DNA of 64,000 bases from NCBI GenBank assembly GCA_946484175.1, contig CAMLSX010000007.1, forward strand, positions 1 to 64,000, written 5' to 3'. How positions within the stretch are numbered: the stretch's first letter is position 1; each line of letters opens with the position of its first letter. Made by a program: the position numbers and the translations under genes. The notes below the pieces were generated by a model, which saw only the letters and a list, made by a program, of their open reading frames with translations, was not told the DNA's origin and did no database searches. This DNA comes from an uncultured Clostridia bacterium. Lineage in GTDB: Bacteria; Bacillota; Clostridia; Oscillospirales; Acutalibacteraceae. Of the stretch, positions 42,979-52,676 are shown in pieces.

Positions 42979-43365
42979 TCACGAACCCGTGTATTTTACG
43001 ATGGTTTCCAGCCCTGTTTCAGCGCCGTCCGGCATAGGAGTAAAGCCGCGCAAACGCAGAAATCCATTCAGCTCCGGCTGCATGCATTTGATGCGGTATG
43101 CACCGGTAGCCGCGCCATATGAGGCCGCTGCGCGCATCAGGCTGTCTGCGATAAAAACTGTTTCACCCGCAGGCTCGCCTTCTCCGGGAAATTCCATATG
43201 CAGCATGCGCAGCACGGAATGGAGCATGTCCACAGCTACCCAGCCGAGCTCCTCCTGCCCGTCACCCATCATCAGTACGCGCGCATTATTTTCCCTTGCG
43301 ATTGAAAGAGCGTCCAGCAGAGCCTTTTCCCTTTCCCGGTCTTCCATTGGCAGAATGGTCAGCAC
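42979..43365 (-). CDS. Hypothetical protein, possible GNAT-like fold
   Basis: 128 aa ORF; ends NGFLRLRGFTPM as in GNAT-like C-termini; start uncertain because the ORF overlaps the rluB 3' end. Confidence 0.5.
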   Translation of the reverse strand: MLTILPMEDREREKALLDALSIARENNARVLMMGDGQEELGWVAVDMLHSVLRMLHMEFPGEGEPAGETVFIADSLMRAAASYGAATGAYRIKCMQPELNGFLRLRGFTPMPDGAETGLETIVKYTGS

Positions 43366-44170
43366 GGCGGTTCCCTCCTTCCCTCTTGGTAGCAGAACGT
43401 TTTGCAGCGGCAGCCTGTGCCTGCTCGCTGCGGTTGCGGCGGTCTGCTTTGGCAGAAGCCGCCATCAGATTGCGCACTTCTTCTTTGGTCAGCTCGCGGT
43501 ACTGGCCGGGCTGCAGCATTCCCAGCCGCACAGAACCTACGGCGATCCGCTTCAGACGCGCCACTTCCAAACCCAACTGTTCACACATATTGCGAATCTG
43601 GCGATTGCGGCCCTCATGCAGAACAATTTCCAGTACCACACGGCCGGGAGCCTGCTCCAGCACTTTGACACCGGCGGGAGCAGTCTTCTTTCCGTCGATC
43701 ACCATGCCCACAGACATCTGAGTCAGCTGGTCTTCGGTGATGCCGGGACGAACCGTAACACGATATACTTTGGGCACATGGCGGGAAGGATGGGTCATGG
43801 CGTTGGCAAAAGCACCGTCGTTGGTCATGAGCAGCAGGCCTTCGGAATCGCGGTCAAGCCGTCCCACGGGGTACACCCGCTCGGGGATATCAGATACCAG
43901 TTCAGCCACACACTTGCGATCCATCTCATCGCGCATGGTGGTGATGAAACCTCTGGGCTTATGAAGCATGAGATAAATTTTTTCACGCACCGGTTCTACC
44001 AGTACCCCGTTCACCGTTACATGGTCGTGAACGGGATCCACCTTATCGCCGATCTGGGCGGTGCGGCCATTGACCTGCACTTTTCCGGCTACGATCAGCT
44101 CTTCTGCCTTGCGCCGGGAAGTTACGCCGCAATCAGACAGCATTTTCTGTAATCGAACATCATTAGGCAT
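43286..44170 (-). CDS. RluB/RsuA-family pseudouridine synthase with basic low-complexity tail
   Basis: S4 domain, VGRLDRDSEGLLLMTNDGAFANAMTHPSRHVPKVYRV. Confidence 0.93.
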   Translation of the reverse strand: MPNDVRLQKMLSDCGVTSRRKAEELIVAGKVQVNGRTAQIGDKVDPVHDHVTVNGVLVEPVREKIYLMLHKPRGFITTMRDEMDRKCVAELVSDIPERVYPVGRLDRDSEGLLLMTNDGAFANAMTHPSRHVPKVYRVTVRPGITEDQLTQMSVGMVIDGKKTAPAGVKVLEQAPGRVVLEIVLHEGRNRQIRNMCEQLGLEVARLKRIAVGSVRLGMLQPGQYRELTKEEVRNLMAASAKADRRNRSEQAQAAAAKRSATKREGGNRRADHSANGRPGKGKGSAGRSFNRKGK

Positions 44171-44219
44171 ATACTTGAATTCCTTTCCTGTATCTTACTC
44201 CATATTTTCTTCCTTTATG

Positions 44220-45374
44220 TTACCCTGTCAGGCCAAAAAATGCAAGTACCCTTTCCCACCAGGAAGGATTTCTTTCCGGTAAAATGGCGTTTTCATCTGC
44301 CAAAAGCGGCAGTTCGGCTACAGTTTCCCCTTTCAATATATATTGGACGCATCCAACCTGCTGCCCTTTCTCCACCGGGGCGTACAAAAAACGCGGCAGC
44401 ATAACCACTCTCCGGACAGCTCCCTCCTGTGTGACCGGCAAAGCGGCTGTGACTGGTTCCTCCCCGCCGCGAACCGTAATTTCTCCCTGCCCTGCCACAG
44501 GCACCCGGCAGGAAAATCCGCTCTCATCAAAGGTAAGGGTCGTCATGCGTGAAAATCCATAATCCAGCAGAGCGGCGTGGTCATTCCAATCATCCGGGGC
44601 ATTCAGTGTAACAGCTACCAGCCGCACCCCGTCTTTTTGGGCAGAAGAAACAAGGCATCGGCCTGCCTTTTTGGTAAAACCGGTTTTCACGCCGGTGCAT
44701 CCTTCATACAGTTTCAACAGCTTGTTGTGGTTCTGATAAGTTACAGTTTTCTCTGGCGACAGAAAGGTTACCTGCATGGAACGGGAACCGGCAATCGCGG
44801 CGAAATCCGGGTTACTTATGGCGGCAGCACCCAGCTTTGCCATATCCAGCGCAGTGGAATAGTGCGTCTCCCCATCCAGACCGGAAGGAGTATCAAAATG
44901 CGTATTCGTCATTCCCAGCTCCCCGGCCCGCTGGTTCATCCGCTTGACAAACGCTTCGGCGGAACCTGAAATAGCGATAGCCGCAGAATTGGCAGCGTCA
45001 TTACCCGAAACGGTGAGCATCCCAACCGCCAGGTCGTGAAGCGTCAGGCGGTCACCCTCGCGTAATCCCATGGAAGAGCCCTCTACAAGTACCATTTCCC
45101 GGGTGATGGTCACTTCACGATTCTCGATGGCTGCTTCTTCCAGAGTGAGCAGGGCCGTCATAATTTTGGTGGTACTGGCCATCGCATGCTGTTCGCTGCC
45201 GTTTTTCTCAAACAGCACTTCTCCGCTATCCATATGAATCACGGCGGCGTATTGTGCAGATACAGACGGCGCTTCCTGCGCAGCCGCTTCTATAAAAAAA
45301 GCCGGCGACGCCAACAATAGGGGCAAAATCGCCAGCGCCAGCACTTTTTTTACAAAACGTACCATGATTTTCAT
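44220..45374 (-). CDS. D-alanyl-D-alanine carboxypeptidase (DacF/DacB-like)
   Basis: MASTTKIMTALLTLE (SxxK), SGNDAAN, KTGFTKKAGRCLV; start trimmed to MKIMVRF. Confidence 0.92.
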   Translation of the reverse strand: MKIMVRFVKKVLALAILPLLLASPAFFIEAAAQEAPSVSAQYAAVIHMDSGEVLFEKNGSEQHAMASTTKIMTALLTLEEAAIENREVTITREMVLVEGSSMGLREGDRLTLHDLAVGMLTVSGNDAANSAAIAISGSAEAFVKRMNQRAGELGMTNTHFDTPSGLDGETHYSTALDMAKLGAAAISNPDFAAIAGSRSMQVTFLSPEKTVTYQNHNKLLKLYEGCTGVKTGFTKKAGRCLVSSAQKDGVRLVAVTLNAPDDWNDHAALLDYGFSRMTTLTFDESGFSCRVPVAGQGEITVRGGEEPVTAALPVTQEGAVRRVVMLPRFLYAPVEKGQQVGCVQYILKGETVAELPLLADENAILPERNPSWWERVLAFFGLTG

Positions 45375-45483
45375 GCATACCACCCTTTCGGCAAGGTTAT
45401 GGCCAGAGCCATACTGTAAATTTATGCACTTTGGGGCGGTGGTATACAAATTTCCTGTAGCTTGACAGGAGCAGGAAAACAAG

Positions 45484-45518
45484 AAACCGGCTGCCAGGCA
45501 TCCCCCAGCAGCCGGTTT
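45484..45518 (-). terminator. Rho-independent terminator downstream of gerW-like gene
   Basis: AAACCGGCTGC...GCAGCCGGTTT, T-rich on both sides. Confidence 0.75.
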
Positions 45519-45536
45519 TTTCGATTCTGATGCGTT

Positions 45537-45992
45537 TTACAGGCCGGAAGCCTCTGTATCGGTTTCTGCTTTTGCTACCGCTTCAGCTGCTTTTTCGGCA
45601 TCCTTCTGCTTTTTGTTCTTGTTCAGAAGGCCGGTGACGGCGTCCATAAAGCCGGGAGCCATACCGATAATACGGTCAACGGAGCTATTGAAGGGATCCA
45701 GCTGCAACAGGCGCACATTGCCCTCACAGATGGTGAGAAATGCGACCGGATTGATGGTGATGCCCGCGCCGGTACCGCCGCCAAACAGCTCGCGGTTGGG
45801 CTGAGACTTCGACGGCAGATCAGAGCCGCCAGAAGCAAAACCATAGCTGATTCTGGAAATGGGGATGATGACCGTACCGTCGGCGGTTGTAATGGGATCG
45901 CCTACCACGGTATTCACGTCAGCCATTTCTTTGATCTTGTCGAGGGTTGTCCCCATCAGATTTTCAATTGGATGCTCGCTCATAAATTCCAC
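45537..45992 (-). CDS. GerW/YtfJ family sporulation protein
   Basis: HPIENLMGTTLDKIKEMADVNTVVGDPITTADGTVIIPISRISYGFASGGSD...FGGGTGAGITINPVAFL. Confidence 0.93.
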   Translation of the reverse strand: MEFMSEHPIENLMGTTLDKIKEMADVNTVVGDPITTADGTVIIPISRISYGFASGGSDLPSKSQPNRELFGGGTGAGITINPVAFLTICEGNVRLLQLDPFNSSVDRIIGMAPGFMDAVTGLLNKNKKQKDAEKAAEAVAKAETDTEASGL

Positions 45993-46093
45993 CAGCCTTT
46001 TATTTTTGTTATGATTGTCTATTGTTTCATCGTATATTCAGAAACGGCAAAAGCCGTTGATCTGCAAGGTTGATTCTCTAGCTGACAAAGGGA

Positions 46094-46819
46094 TTACTTT
46101 CCTTTGGAATCGGTATGACTAGGAGGCGGAGGGCTCGGTTTGGCTTCTTCCAACTCACGATTGGCACGGATGATGCGCCCAAGAAACCGAAAGAACCCAC
46201 TGACCGCGTAAGCCACAAGAAAAACAAGCCGGATACTGCCTTTGAAAAACAGCTGGGCAGAAAGCTCCTTTGCCTGAAAATCCGGCTGCACGGTCACACC
46301 GTACCGGCGACCCTTACAAACACTGAAAATGGTTCCCACTGCCGAATACACCACACCGCACAGTTTTCCGTACAGTAAAGCGGTCTCAGCGGCATCTTCC
46401 CCGCCGACTGTGAGCAGCAGGTCGAATTTTTTCACTACCAAATGTGAAAGCAGCTTTTTGCCGGTTCCACCCGCAATCACTGCCAAATCACGCAAAAGAT
46501 CCAGCAATCCGGAAACGCCCTGATATTTGACAATCTCTTTCAGCTTTCCGCTGATTAGCCCGGACTGTGATTTCTTTTCGGCTTCCTTTTTTTCTGTTGA
46601 CTCCTGCGGCTTTTTTGCCTTTTTCTTTTTGGATTTTGGCGGGGGCTTTTCCGGGTTTTCTTCTTCCTCCTCTTCAGCAGGCAGAATGGGAATATTGAAA
46701 AAGGCATATCCAATCCACAGATACAGCTCTTCCTCATATTGAAGCTTTATCCGGATAGGCAAAAGAAGAAGCAGCAGGATCAGCCCCAGAATCCCGCCTG
46801 TGATATACCAGCCGATCAT
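46094..46819 (-). CDS. DUF2953-type membrane protein
   Basis: N-terminal TM, charged Glu/Lys linker, FDLLLTVGGEDAAETALLYGKLCGVVYS; next to gerW. Confidence 0.78.
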   Translation of the reverse strand: MIGWYITGGILGLILLLLLLPIRIKLQYEEELYLWIGYAFFNIPILPAEEEEEENPEKPPPKSKKKKAKKPQESTEKKEAEKKSQSGLISGKLKEIVKYQGVSGLLDLLRDLAVIAGGTGKKLLSHLVVKKFDLLLTVGGEDAAETALLYGKLCGVVYSAVGTIFSVCKGRRYGVTVQPDFQAKELSAQLFFKGSIRLVFLVAYAVSGFFRFLGRIIRANRELEEAKPSPPPPSHTDSKGK

Positions 46820-46846
46820 GCCTGCCCTCCTCTCTTTCTGCCAAGT

Positions 46847-47422
46847 TTACGGCTCTTTTTCCTCTGCCGGTTCTTCCGCCGAAGTGGCTCTTGGTAGAGG
46901 CGGCAGTTCCTGCAAAGAATGAATATTCAGGCACCGCAGGAAATCCGGCGTTGTACCATACAGAATCGGTCTGCCGGGAAGTTCCAGCCGTCCGCGTTCC
47001 TCCACCAGACCTTTTTCTGCTAAGCCATTCACCACCGCGCCGCAGTCTACTCCGCGTACCTGTTCGATATATGCTTTGGTGACAGGCTGGTTATAAGCGA
47101 TAACCGCCAGCACCTCCATGGCCGCCTGTGAAAGCGGGGTATTCCGGCGCATTTCCAGCGTTTTGCGAACCGCCTCGCTGTATTCCGACGCCGTACAAAA
47201 CTGCACATTGCCATCCAGCTGCACCAAGCGGATTCCGCGGCCCTCTTGATTGTATTCTTCCATCAAAAAGCCAATCAGATTTTCCAGCGTCTTGTGGTCG
47301 GTTTCCAGCACTTCAGCAATCCGCTCGATGGATACCGGTTCCCCACTGGCAAAAATGATGGCCTCCACCGCCCCAAGCAGTTTGGTGTCTGGTTTATTCT
47401 TCTTTTCCCTGATGAGTCCCAT
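46847..47422 (-). CDS. scpB: Segregation and condensation protein B
   Basis: LLGAVEAIIFASGEPVSIERIAEVL, LSQAAMEVLAVIAYNQPVTKAYIEQVRGVDC. Confidence 0.95.
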   Translation of the reverse strand: MGLIREKKNKPDTKLLGAVEAIIFASGEPVSIERIAEVLETDHKTLENLIGFLMEEYNQEGRGIRLVQLDGNVQFCTASEYSEAVRKTLEMRRNTPLSQAAMEVLAVIAYNQPVTKAYIEQVRGVDCGAVVNGLAEKGLVEERGRLELPGRPILYGTTPDFLRCLNIHSLQELPPLPRATSAEEPAEEKEP

Positions 47423-48131
47423 GGTCTCTGCCTCCTCCCGCAAGTTTGACAACCGCGTCGCTTCCTTCGCCTTCTATCCGGATTCTGTGCCCTTTCACCA
47501 GTTCCAGCACGGCTAGAAAGGCGGCGACGCGCTCACTTTTTTCGTGCTTTTCTTCAAAAAGCCGCGACCAGGACACGCGGCCACGCTTCCACAATCTGCG
47601 CAGCACGAAAATGATCTGCGAAGTGACGGAGACGATAGGGTGTGTGACAATTCCGTCAAAAGATTCTGCCGTCGGCGCCTGAACACGCTTTCCACGGCCC
47701 GCGCCGCTGAGGTATGCCTGCAAAATCTCCTGCGGTGTATGGTGACGGCGATAGGTGTGGTCAATGGGCAGCTCCATGGGCTTGCGCACAATGCGGTCAA
47801 AAGAAAAGCTCATAGCGAGCTCACACGCCATCTGACGGCAGATCTGATATTCCATCAGTTCCTCAGCCAGCTGCTGGCGCAGCTCCTTTTCTTCCTCGTG
47901 CTTTGGCAGCAAAGAAACCGTTTTCAGGTACACCAACCGCGCGGCCATATCGAGAAATTCACTGGCAACCTCCATATCCAGCTCCTGCATGGCGCGGATA
48001 TGCGCCATATACTGCTCCAGCAGCTCGGAAATGGAGACATCGTAAATGCTGACTTTATTTTTCGAAAGCAGGGTGAGCAAAAGATCCAGCGGCCCTTCGA
48101 ACACATCCAGCTTATAGGATATCTTTTCCAT
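47394..48131 (-). CDS. scpA: Segregation and condensation protein A
   Basis: YKLDVFEGPLDLLLTLLSKNKVSIYDVSISELLEQYM. Confidence 0.95.
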   Translation of the reverse strand: MEKISYKLDVFEGPLDLLLTLLSKNKVSIYDVSISELLEQYMAHIRAMQELDMEVASEFLDMAARLVYLKTVSLLPKHEEEKELRQQLAEELMEYQICRQMACELAMSFSFDRIVRKPMELPIDHTYRRHHTPQEILQAYLSGAGRGKRVQAPTAESFDGIVTHPIVSVTSQIIFVLRRLWKRGRVSWSRLFEEKHEKSERVAAFLAVLELVKGHRIRIEGEGSDAVVKLAGGGRDHGTHQGKEE

Positions 48132-48142
48132 CAATTTGCAAA

Positions 48143-48847
48143 TTATAACAGGCCAAACAGCTGAAAAGGCAATCCAGCCAGCCACAGGATGCCGTCCAGT
48201 GCAGCATTCTGGGCAATATTCAACGGACGATCCAGCACGCCACTGAACAGCAGCAGAAACAGCAGCATGACAATCACATTCTGATAACGATAATAGGCAG
48301 CCATGGCCCGGTCAGACAGGAAGGCACTGACAATGCGGGAACCATCGAGCGGCGGCACCGGCAGCAGATTGAACACTGCCAGCCCTACATTGATGACAAT
48401 ATATACATTGAAAAAGGAATTAACTCCCAAAAAAACCGCTACCGGTGCATTGGGCAGCACAGTCAAAAGCAGCGCATAATAGATAATAGCGCCCACCAGT
48501 GCGGCCAGCAGATTGGAAATCGGGCCAGCCAGCGCAGTAATGGCCATGTCACGTTTAGGCTTTTTAAAGTTCCAGGGATTTACCGGCACGGGTTTGGCCC
48601 AGCCAATACCGAACAGCAGCAGAAACAGTGCGCCGAAGGGATCTAGGCTGGCGAGAGGGTTCAAGGTCAGACGTCCGGCAGCGCGGGCAGTATGATCTCC
48701 CAGTCGCTCGGCCATCCAGCCATGCGCATACTCGTGCAGGGGTAAAATACAGAAAATCACGAACAGGGTGGCCACGATCTGCATCAGAATGGCCTCTCCA
48801 CTAACCGACTGACCGGCCAGCAGGGAACGAATTGCATCAATCAGCAT
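48143..48847 (-). CDS. Site-2 protease family membrane metallopeptidase
   Basis: LPLHEYAHGWMAERLGD (HExxH), FNLLPVPPLDGSRI. Confidence 0.92.
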   Translation of the reverse strand: MLIDAIRSLLAGQSVSGEAILMQIVATLFVIFCILPLHEYAHGWMAERLGDHTARAAGRLTLNPLASLDPFGALFLLLFGIGWAKPVPVNPWNFKKPKRDMAITALAGPISNLLAALVGAIIYYALLLTVLPNAPVAVFLGVNSFFNVYIVINVGLAVFNLLPVPPLDGSRIVSAFLSDRAMAAYYRYQNVIVMLLFLLLFSGVLDRPLNIAQNAALDGILWLAGLPFQLFGLL

Positions 48848-49068
48848 AAAAATCTCCTTTTGTTTGAGTGACATTGTGATTTTACAGAGGACGGTTAAGG
48901 CTTCTTGTCTTTACACCGCAGGTTTGATTTTCCCGTTGGGAAAACAAAGGGGTGACATCAGGAATGGAGAAGTTTCCTTGTAAATACGTAGCCTTGGGTT
49001 TCATTATAATACGAACGAAAAAAAATTACAAGAAATCCCAAGAAGTCCGAGCATTTGTTACCGAATGT

Positions 49069-52000
49069 TTACAAAACATTCTCTCCAACCTCCCGATTTA
49101 AATAAAAGGAATATAGCAGACACTCCTTCACCGGCAGACCCGTCATATCTGCTACCGCCCGGGCATACAGTTTCAGCTGAATCTGATATCTCTGCCAAAG
49201 TTTCTCCGGCTCCCGGATGCGGTCAGTTTTGTAGTCCACCAGCACCAGCGCGCCGTTTTCTTCAAATACACAGTCCACGACGCCTTGCAGCACCACCGGT
49301 TCTTCCCCCATTTCACCGGTCAACTCCGGTTTCACTTCATGGGCAGGCAGTTCCGCCATGAATCGAGTTTCACGCATGACGTTTTTCGAAGAAAGAATCC
49401 GCTTTCCAAGCGTTCCCGCAAAGAATTTCGACACTCGGGCCAGCTCTACCGCGTCGCCCTGCTCCCCAGTCAAAAAGCCCTGAGCTACCAGCCGCCCCCG
49501 CTCTTTTTCGGGGTCGATACAGGCTTCTTCATACCTGGCGAACTGCATATAGGTATGCAGCGCTGTGCCGCGTTCTGCCGGGGTCATCCCCTTATGGCTG
49601 AGGAATGCCGGACGGGAAAGGCTCCCGCTGCTCTCTTCCCCGCCGGCTTGCTCTTCTGCAAAACCGGAGGCCGAAACCTTGGAAGGCACATCCACCAGCG
49701 CAGCAAAGGGATACTGCCAGTCAAGGGCACGTTTCAGCCGGGCAAACAGCGCCGTATCTATCTGAGGACGTTTTATTTCTTCTGCCGCCGCAGCTGTGCT
49801 GGGAGCATCTGGACGCAGCACCCGGATATCCCACGGAGTGTAATCCGGCACCCGCAGTACCAGGTCTTCGTCGGCCATGGCACGGTCACGCAAAATTTTT
49901 CCGTCGGGGTGGCGCAGGGCGCAGCTGAGCAGCCAGTCGGAAAGGCTGGAAGCTCCCCGCACCGTGTATTCCGGCAGTTTTTCATCTTTTGTTAGTCCAG
50001 CGGCTAGCTTTGCCAAGGTTTTTTCCGCGTCTTTCAGGGTGGAGAGCAAAATCAGCTTTTCCTTAGCCCTAGTCATAGCCACATACAGCACCCGCAGTTC
50101 CTCTGACATAGACTCCCGGTCGATTTCCAGCCGGATGGCCTCCCGGGGCAGTGTGGAAAACCGTGCCGGAGAATCGGGGGCCTTGAGCCGCACACCCAGC
50201 CCCAGTTCCGGATGAAGCAGGGCGTCGTCCTTTTCCCGATTGAACTTTCGCCCACATCCAGCCACGATGCACACCGGGAATTCCAGCCCCTTGGATTTAT
50301 GGATACTCATAATGCGCACCACGTCTTCCCCCTCGGAACCGTTGGCAGCGGGGGCCAGGTCAGCTTTCTGCTTTTCCAACCGATCGATGAACCGGATAAA
50401 ACCGGAAAGGCCATTGTAACCGGAACCCTCGTACCGCTTGGCGTACCGGTGCAAAAGCCGCAGGTTGGCAAGCCTGCCTTCCCCGCCAGGGAGGGTCTGT
50501 ACCAGATTCCGATATCCGGTTTCTTCATAGAGAAAATTCAAAAATTCGTCGGAAGGCATAGAGGCCGTCACGGTGCGGAAACGCTCCAGCGCCTGCAAAA
50601 AGGCAGCGCATCGTGAATCTTTTTCAGCGTGGCGCACCACTGCCAGATATAGGGGCAGACTCCGATCTTCCAGCCGGATGTCCGCCATATCGTCGGGGGT
50701 AAAGCCATAAATCGGGCTCATGAGCACTGCTAACAGGGGAATATCCTGCATGGGGTTATCCACTACCCGCAAAAGGGACAACATGAGTGCCACCTCTGCC
50801 GCTGCGAAAAAGCCCCCCACCGAAGCCGCCCACGCCGGGACGCCGCATTCCGCCATTTCCTGGGCATAGAAGGGTGCCACCTTATTGGCGCTGCGCAGGA
50901 GCACACAGAAATCCCGGTACTGTGCCGGACGCTGGACGCCATTTTCAGTGACAAGGAATCCACTTTCCATCATCTCTCGGATCATACCGGCAATATGGCG
51001 GCCTTCCAGAATGGCGGATTGCTCCTCTTCGTCGCACAGAGAGCTGTCCAGCACATCCAGCCGGGTTTCGCAGCCGGGCTGAACCGGGTAAACGGCCCCG
51101 GCGGCAAGGCGTTCGGTGCCGGTATACTCCACATCGCCGATTTTAGAGGACATAATCTGCCCGAACACGAAGTTGACGGAATCTGTTACCTCTTGCCGGG
51201 AGCGGAAGTTTTTATCCAGCACCACGCAGGCCGGATGGTTCTTCTTTTCCCGGTCATAGGGGGCGAACTCCTCGCGGTACCGCAGGAAAATGCGGGGCAT
51301 GGCCTGCCGGAAACTATAAATACTCTGTTTCACATCGCCCACCATAAAGCGGTTCTGTCCGTTTTGAGAAAGGGCCTGAAACAGCAAGTCCTGCGCTTCG
51401 TTGGTGTCCTGGTATTCATCCACCATGATTTCGTCAAAACGTTTGGAAAGGGCAACCGCGTCTTTTGTGGGACGAAAGCCTCCCTGTGGGTCTTCCTCTG
51501 CCAGCAGGCGAATCGCCCAATGCTCCAAATCGCCAAAATCAGCGGCTTTTCGTTCCAGCTTCTTTTCGTCCAGCCGTTTGGAAAAGCGCAAAACACATTC
51601 AAAAAGCTTTTCCACCAGCGGAGCCATGCGGGTAAGATCCTCCCGACAATCTTCCCGGGTGAGGACAAAGCTTCCCGCCAGCTTTTTCAGAGTCTCCTTG
51701 GCTTCGTCCCGGGCGGCGGAAATCCGCACCTTCAACGGGTCGTCCTTATAGCCTTTTGGGGAACGGAGCACACCGAAAGAGGCGTTTTGCAGGCCGGAGG
51801 AAAGCTTGTCCCAGTCCCTCTCGGCGGCAAAGCCCCGCAGCGTCTCGGCCTGGTCTCTTTCGGCAGCAAGGATAGGAGCAAATTTATCGTACAGGGTGGA
51901 ATCCTCTTCCGAAAGGACAAGAGCGCTTTTCAACATCTGGATGCAGTAGGAGAGCACCTCTTCCCCATAAGAAAGCAGGGTTTTGCCCCACACAGTTTCC

Positions 52001-52620
52001 TCCGCCGGCTGAGCAGGGTCATAGAGAGCTGCTACCTGCCGAAGCCAATGTTCCGGGAAGGGATGGCTGCGGATAAAATCATAGAGATTCAGCAGGGTAT
52101 TCCGCAGCCGCAGGTCGTCCCGGCCGGGGCTGAACGCTTCGGAAAGAGCGTCAAACTGCTCGTCCTGCTCTTCGTGGTAAGCGGAAAGCACCTCGTCGGC
52201 GGCCTCTCCCCGGAGCACCGTCATCTCGCTTTCCTCACAGATACGGAAATCCTGTGGGATATTCAATTTATAGAAATTCTCTCGAGCCAGCTCGCTGCAA
52301 AAACTGTGAATCGTGCTGATTCGGGCCTGGGGCAGCAAAAGCTGTTGACGCTTTAAGCGGTCATTATCTGGGTCTTCCCGCAGCAGTTCTGCCAGCCGTT
52401 TCGCGATACGCTCCCGCATTTCCTGTGCTGCCGCCCGGGTGAAAGTCACCACCAGCAGGCGGTCGATGCTGCCAGGGACATGGGGGTCAGTGATGCGTTC
52501 AATGATGCGCTGCACCAGAACTGCCGTTTTGCCGGAGCCTGCCGCCGCCGACACCAACAGCGTGCCCTCCCGGGCGTTGATGGCGTCCTGCTGTTCCCGA
52601 GTCCATTTGCGTTCTGCCAT
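49069..52620 (-). CDS. addA: ATP-dependent helicase/nuclease subunit A (AddA)
   Basis: WTREQQDAINAREGTLLVSAAAGSGKTAVLVQRI, MVDEYQDTN, C-terminal nuclease VLVDYKTDR. Confidence 0.95.
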   Translation of the reverse strand: MAERKWTREQQDAINAREGTLLVSAAAGSGKTAVLVQRIIERITDPHVPGSIDRLLVVTFTRAAAQEMRERIAKRLAELLREDPDNDRLKRQQLLLPQARISTIHSFCSELARENFYKLNIPQDFRICEESEMTVLRGEAADEVLSAYHEEQDEQFDALSEAFSPGRDDLRLRNTLLNLYDFIRSHPFPEHWLRQVAALYDPAQPAEETVWGKTLLSYGEEVLSYCIQMLKSALVLSEEDSTLYDKFAPILAAERDQAETLRGFAAERDWDKLSSGLQNASFGVLRSPKGYKDDPLKVRISAARDEAKETLKKLAGSFVLTREDCREDLTRMAPLVEKLFECVLRFSKRLDEKKLERKAADFGDLEHWAIRLLAEEDPQGGFRPTKDAVALSKRFDEIMVDEYQDTNEAQDLLFQALSQNGQNRFMVGDVKQSIYSFRQAMPRIFLRYREEFAPYDREKKNHPACVVLDKNFRSRQEVTDSVNFVFGQIMSSKIGDVEYTGTERLAAGAVYPVQPGCETRLDVLDSSLCDEEEQSAILEGRHIAGMIREMMESGFLVTENGVQRPAQYRDFCVLLRSANKVAPFYAQEMAECGVPAWAASVGGFFAAAEVALMLSLLRVVDNPMQDIPLLAVLMSPIYGFTPDDMADIRLEDRSLPLYLAVVRHAEKDSRCAAFLQALERFRTVTASMPSDEFLNFLYEETGYRNLVQTLPGGEGRLANLRLLHRYAKRYEGSGYNGLSGFIRFIDRLEKQKADLAPAANGSEGEDVVRIMSIHKSKGLEFPVCIVAGCGRKFNREKDDALLHPELGLGVRLKAPDSPARFSTLPREAIRLEIDRESMSEELRVLYVAMTRAKEKLILLSTLKDAEKTLAKLAAGLTKDEKLPEYTVRGASSLSDWLLSCALRHPDGKILRDRAMADEDLVLRVPDYTPWDIRVLRPDAPSTAAAAEEIKRPQIDTALFARLKRALDWQYPFAALVDVPSKVSASGFAEEQAGGEESSGSLSRPAFLSHKGMTPAERGTALHTYMQFARYEEACIDPEKERGRLVAQGFLTGEQGDAVELARVSKFFAGTLGKRILSSKNVMRETRFMAELPAHEVKPELTGEMGEEPVVLQGVVDCVFEENGALVLVDYKTDRIREPEKLWQRYQIQLKLYARAVADMTGLPVKECLLYSFYLNREVGENVL

Positions 52621-52676
52621 GGTGATCTTCCTTCCCTAGTAAATTCAAAAAACTTAAGTATACGGCAAAAAACGCC

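Noticed and set aside
50995-52356. 453-aa plus-strand ORF antisense to addA
   Set aside because: Shadow ORF inside addA.
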